Below, one piece after another: positions 15,804 through 21,830 of a DNA stretch of 21,830 nucleotides; position 1 is the first letter of the stretch, and every line of letters begins with the position of its first letter. Below the pieces are notes generated by a model that made no database searches, was not told where the DNA came from, and was given only the letters and a program-made list of their open reading frames with translations. A program made the position numbers and the translations under genes. Where the stretch lies: the NCBI GenBank assembly GCA_002383665.1, contig DFZI01000008.1, positions 1 through 21,830 of the forward strand. Reading direction: 5' to 3'. Source of the stretch: Dehalococcoidia bacterium UBA4060. GTDB lineage: Bacteria > Chloroflexota > Dehalococcoidia > GIF9 > UBA5629.

Positions 15804-16033
15804 ATCCTTATCCTCCTGATTTATTTTGTTTTACGCTGTTAATGGCATTATTATGCTTGTTCTTGCAAAATTATCCTTATAACCCTAAATTAGCCTCATA
15901 GATCTTACAGGATCGCTGCGATATATTTCCAACCTAACCAAAAGACAGGCCCCAAACAAAACCTATTACAGTTTAGCTACTAAAACTTCTCAGATATACT
16001 ATATTAACCTCCCTGTGCTGTCAAGCAATCGCA

Positions 16034-16060
16034 TTCACTCATCTAAAATGTTACTAAAGG
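16034..16060 (+). repeat. Left-end subterminal repeat, copy 1
   Basis: TTCACTCATCTAAAATGTTAC followed by TAAAGG in sense is nearly identical to the copy at 16069-16095, 35 bases on. It probably forms part of the transposase binding site. Confidence 0.6.
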
Positions 16061-16068
16061 TGGTATGG

Positions 16069-16095
16069 TTCACTCAACTAAAAATGTTACCGAGG
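16069..16095 (+). repeat. Left-end subterminal repeat, copy 2
   Basis: It differs from copy 1 by a few bases (ACTCAACTAAAAATGTTACC). Its 3' end merges into the GAGGAGG ribosome site of the transposase, so end-binding could also block translation or transcription of the gene (inference). Confidence 0.6.
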
Positions 16096-16101
16096 AGGAA
16101 C

Positions 16102-17160
16102 ATGCCAAACGATGACAAGATGAGCATAAATGAACGGAGAAAGTATCGGAAACTGGTGGCACCAGGGTATCGCAGGGCAAAGAAAGCGGAGCGGAGCCGC
16201 TTACTCACGGAGATGGAAATGGTGACTGGGTTACACCGCAAGAGCCTGATAAGGCTGATGGGCATGTCGAGTCTGGAGCGTACACCAAGGAAGCCAGTAG
16301 CGAGGCAAAAGCGCTATGGTCGCGCTGTAGCTGAGGCGGTGCGGGTAGTTTGGGAGAGCCTGGACTATGTGTGTGCCGAGCGTCTGACACCAGTGCTTCA
16401 GGAGACGGCCCATCAACTGGCTAAGTGGGAGGAGTTGAGGCTGACTACAGAAATAGAAATGGCATTGGGCAGTATCAGCCGAGCTACCGTGCAGCGGATG
16501 ATAAAGCACTTCCAGCAGGATACTCCCAAGCTTCTCCGGCGCAAGCCTCAACCACCTAACCGGCTATTACAGGACGTCCCCATGGAGCGCTTATCCTGGA
16601 GAACCGAGATCCCCGGTAGTTTCGAGACTGATCTGGGGCACCATTGTGGCGCAATCGCGGCTGGCGACTATGTGCATACCCTGCAACTGGTAGATATCGC
16701 CACAGGGTGGAGCGAGCGGGTGGCGGTGCTGGGGCGTAGCCAGGAGGCCATGGTGAGAGGCTTCAGAAAGGTGCAGCAGCGCTTACCTTTTCCCATCAAG
16801 CATCTACACCCCGACAACGGCAGCGAATTCTTCAATGCCCACCTCATCCGCTACTTCGGCGAGGAAATTACGGGACTGCAACTGAGTCGCAGCCGCCCCT
16901 ATCACAAGAATGATAACCGCTTCGTGGAGCAGAAGAATAGTACACTGGTGCGGGCTTATGTAGGATACGACCGCCTGGATAGTAGCGCCCAATGTGCCGC
17001 TCTCAATGCCCTTTACGACCAGCTCTGGTTATACTACAACCTCTTCCAACCCGTAATGCATATGAGGAGCAAAGAGGTAACCAATGGAAAACTCCAGCGA
17101 AAGCATGATAAGGCTCAGACACCCTATCAGCGTCTCCTGGCTTGCAACATCCTTAAATGA
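16102..17160 (+). CDS. DDE integrase-core (rve) transposase
   Basis: 352 aa from the ATG at 16102, preceded by GAGGAGG. A GTG 87 bases earlier is in frame but lies in the element's end. An N-terminal helix-turn-helix part (VTGLHRKSLIRLMG, about 41-54) precedes the RNase H-like core. Catalytic triad: Asp177 (FETDLGHH), Asp238 (HPDNGSEF) and Glu276 (NDNRFVEQKN), so it appears intact. The last codons lie within the right-end repeat. The IS family is not recognised with certainty; the core resembles the integrase-type transposases of IS481/IS3-like elements. Confidence 0.9.
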   Translation: MPNDDKMSINERRKYRKLVAPGYRRAKKAERSRLLTEMEMVTGLHRKSLIRLMGMSSLERTPRKPVARQKRYGRAVAEAVRVVWESLDYVCAERLTPVLQETAHQLAKWEELRLTTEIEMALGSISRATVQRMIKHFQQDTPKLLRRKPQPPNRLLQDVPMERLSWRTEIPGSFETDLGHHCGAIAAGDYVHTLQLVDIATGWSERVAVLGRSQEAMVRGFRKVQQRLPFPIKHLHPDNGSEFFNAHLIRYFGEEITGLQLSRSRPYHKNDNRFVEQKNSTLVRAYVGYDRLDSSAQCAALNALYDQLWLYYNLFQPVMHMRSKEVTNGKLQRKHDKAQTPYQRLLACNILK

Positions 17161-17233
17161 GTTGACACGTTGCTGAAGTTTTTTATTCAGGAAAAGAAGC
17201 AGGGATTTGATTATAATTGGGATTGGACTAAAA

Positions 17234-17261
17234 TTGACATTCAGGGTGTAGTTGATAGTAT
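17234..17261 (+). promoter_or_regulatory. Possible promoter for the aminopeptidase gene
   Basis: A perfect TTGACA (17234-17239), 16 bases, then a weak TAGTAT (17256-17261), 35 bases before the start codon. A TATAAT at 17212-17217 lacks a matching -35. Confidence 0.3.
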
Positions 17262-17296
17262 GGATGTTTACATAATAGATTTGTTCGGAGGGACAA

Positions 17297-18796
17297 TTGA
17301 AAATTGAAGTAAAATCGGGTGACATATGCAATATCAGGTGCGATGCGCTGATAGTTAATCTGTTTGAGGGAGTGAGCAGTCCAGGTGGGGCAACTGGCGC
17401 TATTGATAAGGCCTTAAACGGTGCCATCAGCGACATGATTAATTTGGGTGAGATCAAGGGTAAACAGGGTGAATCTCATGTAATCCACAGCCTGGGTAAG
17501 GTGCCTGCCAGGCTGGTCGTTGTCGCTGGGCTGGGCAAGAAAAAGGACCTGAATGTAGAGCGTATAAGAAGCATAATGGGCGATGTGGTGAGAGTGCTCA
17601 GGTCTCACCGGTGCAGGACAGCTGCCTCCATCCTGCATGGTGCAGGATCAGGCGGCATACAACCCGGTGAAGCGGCAGCCGCCATTGCTGAGGGAAGCCT
17701 GCTGGGTGCTTACCGGTTCCGGCACTATATAACCAAAAAAGATGAAGACCAGGATTTGGAAGCATTAACCATTCTTGAGAAGGACACCACAAAGATCGCA
17801 GCAGTTAAAAAGGGTATTGAACAAGGCAGGATAATTGCCGGGGCAACCATATTGGCCAGGGATATGGTCAATCAGCCGGGCAATTATATGACGCCGTCCA
17901 TGATGGCCGAGGAGGCGAGAAAAATAGCGTCTAAATACAAGCTGGAGTTCACAGCATGGAGCCGTGAACGGATAGAAAAGGAGGGTATGTATGCTCTACT
18001 TGGTGTGGCGCAGGGGAGCAGGGAGGAGCCCAAGTTCATCATGGTCAGCTATAAGGGCAATCCCTCGGACAGCAATGTAATTGGTTTTATCGGCAAAGGA
18101 CTGACCTTTGACTCCGGTGGCCTATCATTAAAATCGCAGGAATATATGTCAGACATGAAAGGTGATATGGCAGGCGGTGCTGACGTTATTGCCGCTATTG
18201 GTGCTGTGGCTGCCCTCAAGCTCAAGATAAATGTTACGGCTATTGTACCTGCCACCGAGAACCTGCCAGGTGGTCGTGCTCTTAAGCCTGGTGATGTTAT
18301 TAAAGCCTGTAGCGGCAAGACCATTGAAGTGGTTAATACTGATGCCGAAGGCAGGCTTATTTTGTCCGATGCACTTTCCTATGCAGTGAAACAGGGAATA
18401 TCGCCTTTGATCGATCTTGCCACACTCACCGGTGCCTGCCATGTAGCTCTGGGTGATATCTATGCAGGTGTCTTCTCCAATAACCGTACCCTGGCCAACA
18501 GGATTTTGAAGGCTGGCGAAGATGCCGGGGAAAAGCTCTGGCAACTGCCGTTACCCGAAGAGTATAAGGAACAGAACAAGAGTGATGTGGCAGATATCAA
18601 GAACTCGGGTGGCCGGTATGGTGGTGCGATTACGGCAGCCCTGTTCCTGCAGGAATTTGTCAGTGATACACCCTGGGTACATATCGATATAGCCGGTCCT
18701 TTTATGTCTGAGAAGGACAAAGGTGTGCTGGTCAAGGGCGCAACCGGATTTGGTGTCCGAACGTTGATAAGGCTGGCAATTACTATGAGTAAATAG
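17297..18796 (+). CDS. pepA: Leucyl aminopeptidase, M17 family
   Basis: 499 aa, normal for PepA, a cytoplasmic two-metal hexameric enzyme that trims N-terminal residues from peptides. The metal ligands are all present: Lys267 and Asp272 (GKGLTFDSGG), Asp290 (DMKGDMAGG), Asp349 and Glu351 (signature NTDAEGRL). The catalytic Lys279 and Arg353 are also there. The N-terminal regulatory/DNA-binding-type domain is short of nothing obvious. The start is TTG at 17297 with GGAGGG 4 bases upstream. The insertion sequence ends about 130 bases upstream. Followed after 13 bases by the metallo-hydrolase gene. Confidence 0.96.
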   Translation: MKIEVKSGDICNIRCDALIVNLFEGVSSPGGATGAIDKALNGAISDMINLGEIKGKQGESHVIHSLGKVPARLVVVAGLGKKKDLNVERIRSIMGDVVRVLRSHRCRTAASILHGAGSGGIQPGEAAAAIAEGSLLGAYRFRHYITKKDEDQDLEALTILEKDTTKIAAVKKGIEQGRIIAGATILARDMVNQPGNYMTPSMMAEEARKIASKYKLEFTAWSRERIEKEGMYALLGVAQGSREEPKFIMVSYKGNPSDSNVIGFIGKGLTFDSGGLSLKSQEYMSDMKGDMAGGADVIAAIGAVAALKLKINVTAIVPATENLPGGRALKPGDVIKACSGKTIEVVNTDAEGRLILSDALSYAVKQGISPLIDLATLTGACHVALGDIYAGVFSNNRTLANRILKAGEDAGEKLWQLPLPEEYKEQNKSDVADIKNSGGRYGGAITAALFLQEFVSDTPWVHIDIAGPFMSEKDKGVLVKGATGFGVRTLIRLAITMSK

Positions 18797-18809
18797 CAGG
18801 AGGAGAGAA

Positions 18810-19457
18810 ATGAAAATCAAATGGCTCGGGCATTCGTGTTTTCTGATAACTTCAGAAAAGGGCACACGTATCATTACAGATCCATTCAAGGTGGATGAGG
18901 GCTTGACCTATAAAGAGGTGACTCTGGAGGCAGATATTGTAACCTCCAGCCATGCCCATTATGACCACGATAATACTGGCCCAGTCAAAGGATCACCGGT
19001 CATTCTCAAGAGTAGTGTAGATAAGACCATCAGGGATATCAAAATACGAACTGTACCTACATATCATGATGACAAGGAAGGAAAAGAGCGGGGCTCTAAC
19101 CTGATCTTTTGCTTTAAAGTGGATGGCATGAATGTCTCTCACCTGGGTGATCTGGGGCATCCGCTCAAGCAATACCAGATAGATGCCCTGGGAAAGGTGG
19201 ATATATTGCTGGTGCCTGTGGGTGGGGTATTTACAATCGAAGCACCTCAGGCTGTGCAGCTATGCCGCAGTATCAGGCCTGCTATTGCCATACCCATGCA
19301 CTATAAAACGGAGTATTGCCAGTGGCTGAAATATACTGCAGATGATTTCGCTAAGGGCTATGGCAACTATAAAAAGCTGTCAACGGATGAGTTAGAGATA
19401 AAAGAGGGCAGTCTGCCGCAGCCGACAGAGATTATCATCTTGAAGTATGCGGGGTGA
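18810..19457 (+). CDS. Metallo-beta-lactamase-fold hydrolase, UlaG/UPF0173-like
   Basis: 215 aa. It starts MKIKWLGHSCFLI, with ITDPF near 22, typical of the UPF0173/UlaG-type branch. Metal ligands: His48-x-His50-x-Asp52-His53 (SSHAHYDHD), His86, Asp114 (HLGDLGH) and His164 (PMHYKTE). A two-metal hydrolase acting on small molecules is likely; the substrate is not evident. AGGAGG lies a few bases before the ATG and the gap to pepA is 13 bases, so they form one unit. Its stop is 3 bases from the convergent rnc stop. Confidence 0.88.
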   Translation: MKIKWLGHSCFLITSEKGTRIITDPFKVDEGLTYKEVTLEADIVTSSHAHYDHDNTGPVKGSPVILKSSVDKTIRDIKIRTVPTYHDDKEGKERGSNLIFCFKVDGMNVSHLGDLGHPLKQYQIDALGKVDILLVPVGGVFTIEAPQAVQLCRSIRPAIAIPMHYKTEYCQWLKYTADDFAKGYGNYKKLSTDELEIKEGSLPQPTEIIILKYAG

Positions 19458-19460
19458 TGC

Positions 19461-20159
19461 TTATTTTCCCCTGGTGATGGACTTGGTATAGGCGAGGCGG
19501 GCGGCTTCGGCTTCGGCTGTCTTCTTGCTTTTTCCCGATCCAATAGCCAGTACGGCCTCGCCTACAGAGACGGACACATAGAAAATCTTATCGTGATCAG
19601 GTCCGGTAGCTTCCACGACCTCGTATTCAGGCAAACACCTGTATTCATCCTGTGTCAGCTCCTGTAGCAACGCCTTGTAGTTTATGGCAAGGTCACCCGC
19701 CCTGACCGAAGAAATCTCATTTTGAAAAATATCCAGTATAAATGTGCGTACCTGATCCAGACCCTGGTCCAGGTAGATTGCAGCCACCAACGCCTCAAAA
19801 GTATTAGCCAGGTTGCTGGGCCGTTTTCTTCCCCCTGTCGTTTCCTCTCCCTTCCCCATTAACAAATATTTGCTCAGGGAGAGCTGGGATGCTTTTTCTG
19901 CCAGTGTTTCTTTCCTGACCAGCGAGATCCTGATCTCAGTGAGCTTGCCTTCAGGAAGGTCTGGGAAATCACTGTAAAGCCTGTCAGCTACCACGAAATC
20001 AAGCAGGGCATCGCCCAGGAATTCCATACGTTCATTATCATCAACACCGGCTGAAGGGTTTTCGTTCAGGTAAGATTTGTGGGTAAGTGCCTGCCTGAGG
20101 AGGGATATATTATTAAATTTTATCCCTGTTTTCTGCTCAAGATCATCCAGGCCTGACAA
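19461..20159 (-). CDS. rnc: Ribonuclease III
   Basis: 232 aa, full length. It cleaves double-stranded RNA in rRNA and mRNA processing. The signature is NERMEFLGDALLDF (42-55), with Glu43, Glu46 and Asp50. The second acidic pair reads LANTFEALVAAIYLD: Glu122 is kept, but Asn119 replaces the aspartate found in E. coli at that place. The C-terminal dsRNA-binding domain runs from about 160 to the end (NYKALLQELTQ, GSGKSKKTAEAEAA). The start is TTG with GGAAGG 7 bases upstream. It follows the small membrane-protein gene by 24 bases. Confidence 0.96.
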   Translation of the reverse strand: MSGLDDLEQKTGIKFNNISLLRQALTHKSYLNENPSAGVDDNERMEFLGDALLDFVVADRLYSDFPDLPEGKLTEIRISLVRKETLAEKASQLSLSKYLLMGKGEETTGGRKRPSNLANTFEALVAAIYLDQGLDQVRTFILDIFQNEISSVRAGDLAINYKALLQELTQDEYRCLPEYEVVEATGPDHDKIFYVSVSVGEAVLAIGSGKSKKTAEAEAARLAYTKSITRGK

Positions 20160-20183
20160 AGCTTAACCTTCCAAAAGGCAGGA

Positions 20184-20567
20184 TTATTTGAACTCATCCT
20201 TGGCCAGGGCAGTGACGATGATAGAGGGGAGGCCGAAGACAGGGAACACGATGCAGGAAGAGATGGCGCCGGCTATAGCCAGACCCCAGATACGCCGCTG
20301 CAGAGCATAAACACCGCCAATAATCGAGATGATGCCGATAAGCACTACTATAAATGGGACCGCTACCATCTGACTGATGATATCCTCAATCCGCTGAATG
20401 ACAAGCGGGTCCAGTCTTAATATTTCACGTATTGCACTGAAAACCTGACTGAGGATGACCAGATAAACCCCTCCCACCATGCCTATAGCTCCCGATACGA
20501 TGTCGAGAATACCCGCTGTGACCGGTTTCCAAGTTTGCCGGATATTATCCTGTATTTTATTAATCAT
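20184..20567 (-). CDS. Small multi-pass membrane protein, WxPVxAGILDI family (second copy)
   Basis: 127 aa with three to four membrane spans. Shares with the protein at 3262-3633 the start TWKPVTAGILDIVSG, the middle RRIWGLAIAGAI and the end VTALAKDEFK. The loop after the first span is different and more polar (REILRLDPLVIQRIEDII). Function not recognised. It is upstream of, and probably co-transcribed with, rnc. No strong ribosome site is seen before the ATG. Confidence 0.75.
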   Translation of the reverse strand: MINKIQDNIRQTWKPVTAGILDIVSGAIGMVGGVYLVILSQVFSAIREILRLDPLVIQRIEDIISQMVAVPFIVVLIGIISIIGGVYALQRRIWGLAIAGAISSCIVFPVFGLPSIIVTALAKDEFK

Positions 20568-20733
20568 GTGGCTGGTTTACACTGTCGATATAGAATGCGA
20601 TTATTGTAACAGATTTGTCAACAACCCGGACCGATTTGCCGCTACGGCATTCATTCTATTCAACTATTGTTTTGTTACAGCAAGGGTGGATTTGAATGAA
20701 GCCAGCCTGAGGGAAAAAGAGAGGGATTAAAAC

Positions 20734-20922
20734 CTATGCCGGTAATCGTTTTACCGGTTTATAATCTATTGAATTATTAATATCATGTCCTTTGCCCCTG
20801 CCTTTTTTCTGTATGCCCTGATTATTGAAATAGAGCTTGTTGATTATATCAGCCAGGCAGTTGGCACAGATGATATCATCACAGTCGATTTTACCGCCAC
20901 ATTCGACACATTGGGAATGCAT
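20734..20922 (-). CDS. Small zinc-ribbon-like protein
   Basis: 62 aa with the N-terminal pattern C5xxC8 ... C14 ... C19xxC22 (QCVECGG, ICANC), which fits one zinc ribbon, then a basic, Asn/Lys-rich tail. AGGAG lies 8 bases before the ATG, which supports a real gene. Function unknown; a nucleic-acid or protein-binding adaptor is one possibility. Confidence 0.6.
   Translation of the reverse strand: MHSQCVECGGKIDCDDIICANCLADIINKLYFNNQGIQKKGRGKGHDINNSIDYKPVKRLPA
20739..20757 (-). terminator. Weak hairpin at the end of the zinc-ribbon gene
   Basis: On the minus strand CCGGTAA and TTACCGG pair across a 5-base loop, within the last codons and next to the stop. A broken T-run (TAGGTTTTAATC) follows. 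A weak intrinsic terminator is possible. Confidence 0.3.
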
Positions 20923-21066
20923 GGGCTTTACTCCTCAGGACCGCGTACGCATCGTCCATTTTAGTTGTCTAATATTTTTACATGTAATAGCCACGATGTG
21001 AATGCCCAAAAGGATAGAAAGGATGACCGTCATGGTTCTTTAATGTTGTACTGTGGCGGAAAAGCA

Positions 21067-21097
21067 AAGCGGGCTGTGCATTGCACAGCCCGCTTTA
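21067..21097 (-). terminator. Strong intrinsic terminator for the small membrane protein gene
   Basis: A perfect 14-bp stem (AAAGCGGGCTGTGC with its complement) and a 3-base loop. On the minus strand it is followed by TGCTTTTCC; on the plus strand by ATTT. It lies 20 bases after the stop of the gene at 21117-21461. Confidence 0.8.
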
Positions 21098-21116
21098 TTT
21101 ACAAATACTGTTTTAA

Positions 21117-21461
21117 TTAGTCACCAGGTTTGCCCACAGCCCAGAGCGCCTTGATGGCGGCAATGACGGCTGCCGGAGCCATCAGAGTGGCCACATAGCT
21201 GAGCATATTATCCAAGATGGTTCCGATGCCGAGCACGGTCAGCGGTTCAAATACATTCCCTGCTACGATTAGAGCGACAGTTGCCACCAGAAAAAGCATA
21301 ATCTCTTTGGCAGTGATATTAAGCAGGCCGATGACGATGCCCAGGATTACAAGAACGACTACAATGATTTCATTTTGGGGAAGCACGATACCACATGCTA
21401 CAGCGACGACCAGGCCAATGATGAAACACCAGAACCCTATGAGACCGAGTACCTTATTCAT
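21117..21461 (-). CDS. Small membrane protein of unknown function
   Basis: 114 aa and strongly hydrophobic, with about four spans (residues 5-27, 31-48, 54-75 and 85-108). The first span carries FWCFIIGLVVAVACGIV. There are no catalytic or metal motifs. GGAGGAG lies 9 bases before the ATG. It is a single-gene unit, with a near-consensus promoter upstream and a strong terminator downstream, so it is probably well expressed. Confidence 0.75.
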   Translation of the reverse strand: MNKVLGLIGFWCFIIGLVVAVACGIVLPQNEIIVVVLVILGIVIGLLNITAKEIMLFLVATVALIVAGNVFEPLTVLGIGTILDNMLSYVATLMAPAAVIAAIKALWAVGKPGD

Positions 21462-21497
21462 TATTAAATACTCCTCCTATCTATACTATAGTTTAAA

Positions 21498-21525
21498 ATT
21501 ATACCATCGACTCTCATATTGTCAA
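21498..21525 (-). promoter_or_regulatory. Near-consensus sigma-70 promoter
   Basis: On the minus strand: perfect TTGACA (21525-21520), 16 bases, perfect TATAAT (21503-21498) with TGG as extended -10. The start point would lie near 21491, about 30 bases before the ATG of the small membrane protein. Confidence 0.8.
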
Positions 21526-21625
21526 TATAAAACGCTATGGCTATTGTCACAGGATTTTAAACTACATAATGTTATAATTTAGCTTACAGGCTATTGCTTT
21601 TAATATGCGAAACCGGCGCGTGCGG

Positions 21626-21655
21626 TTGCTGTTAACGAAGTTGCTTTGCTATAAT
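21626..21655 (+). promoter_or_regulatory. Promoter of the tRNA pair
   Basis: TTGCTG (21626-21631), 18 bases, then perfect TATAAT (21650-21655) with TGC as extended -10. It ends 10 bases before the tRNA-Gln gene. Confidence 0.6.
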
Positions 21656-21665
21656 TTGCAAGCAC

Positions 21666-21739
21666 TGGGGATTAGTCTAGCGGTAGGACAGCGGACTCTG
21701 GATCCGTGAGGCCAGGTTCGAATCCTGGATCCCCAGCCA
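21666..21739 (+). tRNA. tRNA-Gln (anticodon CUG)
   Basis: Full cloverleaf: acceptor TGGGGAT/ATCCCCA, D arm with TAGCGGTAGG, anticodon stem GCGGA/TCCGT with loop CTCTGGA (U33, anticodon CUG reading CAG), T arm CCAGG-TTCGAAT-CCTGG, discriminator G and encoded CCA. Six bases separate it from the next tRNA, so they share a transcript. Confidence 0.95.
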
Positions 21740-21745
21740 CTATTC

Positions 21746-21822
21746 GGCGCATTCGTCTAGGGGTTTAGGACGCTGCCCTCTCAAGGCAGAGATCACCGGT
21801 TCGAATCCGGTATGCGCTACCA
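21746..21822 (+). tRNA. tRNA-Glu (anticodon CUC)
   Basis: Cloverleaf with acceptor GGCGCAT/ATGCGCT (first pair G-U), D arm GTCTAGGGGTTTAGGAC, anticodon stem CTGCC/GGCAG with loop CTCTCAA (anticodon CUC reading GAG), T arm ACCGG-TTCGAAT-CCGGT, discriminator A and encoded CCA. Confidence 0.94.
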
Positions 21823-21830
21823 ATCACCCC

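Larger units (their letters stand above)
16019..17167 (+). mobile_element. Insertion sequence with DDE (rve) transposase
   Basis: About 1.15 kb. The ends are proposed from TGTCAA at 16019-16024 and its inverted copy TTGACA at 17162-17167. Inside each end lies a related motif: ACTCATCTAAAATGTTAC on the left, and on the right (reverse strand, 17163-17145) ACTCATTTAAGGATGTTGC. The left end carries a second copy of the motif. On the left about 13 extra bases separate TGTCAA from the motif, so the exact boundary is not secure and no target duplication could be assigned. The element lies between genes and breaks none. Confidence 0.7.

Noticed and set aside
16015..16101. N-terminal extension of the transposase from a GTG
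   Set aside because: It is read from the element's end repeats; GAGGAGG directly precedes the ATG at 16102.
20568..20733. Promoter search upstream of the small membrane protein/rnc unit
   Set aside because: A TTGACA is present on the minus strand, but no -10 lies 16-18 bases from it; the TACAAT nearby is only 7 bases away.
1..21830. CRISPR array, rRNA or prophage attachment site
   Set aside because: No regularly spaced repeats, no rRNA-like sequence, and no integrase or tRNA-end duplication was seen; the tRNA pair at the right edge is intact and has no adjacent integrase inside the window.

Overview
The window looks like chromosomal DNA of an anaerobic bacterium with roughly balanced base composition. 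The gene families are a CooC-type metal-cluster ATPase paired with a cysteine-rich ferredoxin, an ADP-forming acyl-CoA synthetase alpha subunit, a thiolase with its DUF35 partner, and multicopy WxPVxAGILDI membrane proteins. Together with frequent TTG starts they fit a Chloroflexota/Dehalococcoidia-type organism. This placement is an inference from gene content; there is no rRNA here to anchor it.

Layout. 1-812: 3' end of a secreted FN3-thioredoxin protein cut by the left edge, possibly fused to an HtrA-like protease. 884-3256: a divergent acyl-CoA metabolism pair (ADP-forming acyl-CoA synthetase alpha subunit and a crotonase-fold enzyme) whose promoter -35 boxes overlap. 8130 down to 3262, minus strand: a repair block yebC - lipoprotein - ruvC - ruvA - uvrB - small membrane protein. 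8283-10203, plus strand: SMEP-family exporter, helix-hairpin-helix protein, VTT/DedA-type membrane protein. 10294-12485: a self-contained transcription unit (promoter, Fe-S protein, CooC-like ATPase, terminator). 12504-14126: UbiA prenyltransferase plus UbiE/MenG methyltransferase, the last two steps of a quinone pathway. 15803 down to 14190: thiolase plus DUF35 Zn-ribbon/OB protein. 16019-17167: an insertion sequence with a DDE transposase and repeated end motifs. 17297-19457: leucyl aminopeptidase and a metallo-beta-lactamase-fold hydrolase. 20567 down to 19461: small membrane protein plus RNase III. 20734-21461: a small zinc-ribbon protein and a small membrane protein with a near-consensus promoter and a strong terminator. 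21666-21822: tRNA-Gln(CUG) and tRNA-Glu(CUC), both with encoded CCA.

How the parts work together. The minus-strand repair block combines nucleotide excision repair (UvrB) with Holliday-junction processing (RuvA, RuvC). RuvB is not in the window. The acyl-CoA pair and the thiolase/DUF35 pair suggest fatty- or organic-acid CoA chemistry. The UbiA/UbiE pair suggests a membrane quinone. The most interesting unit is the Fe-S protein with the CooC-like ATPase. The ATPase has the CooC CxC metal site and an extra N-terminal CxxCxxC, and its partner has nine central cysteines plus two [4Fe-4S] ferredoxin motifs. It looks like a metallocentre maturation or activation module whose target is not encoded here. 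No gene-free stretch longer than 300 bases was found.
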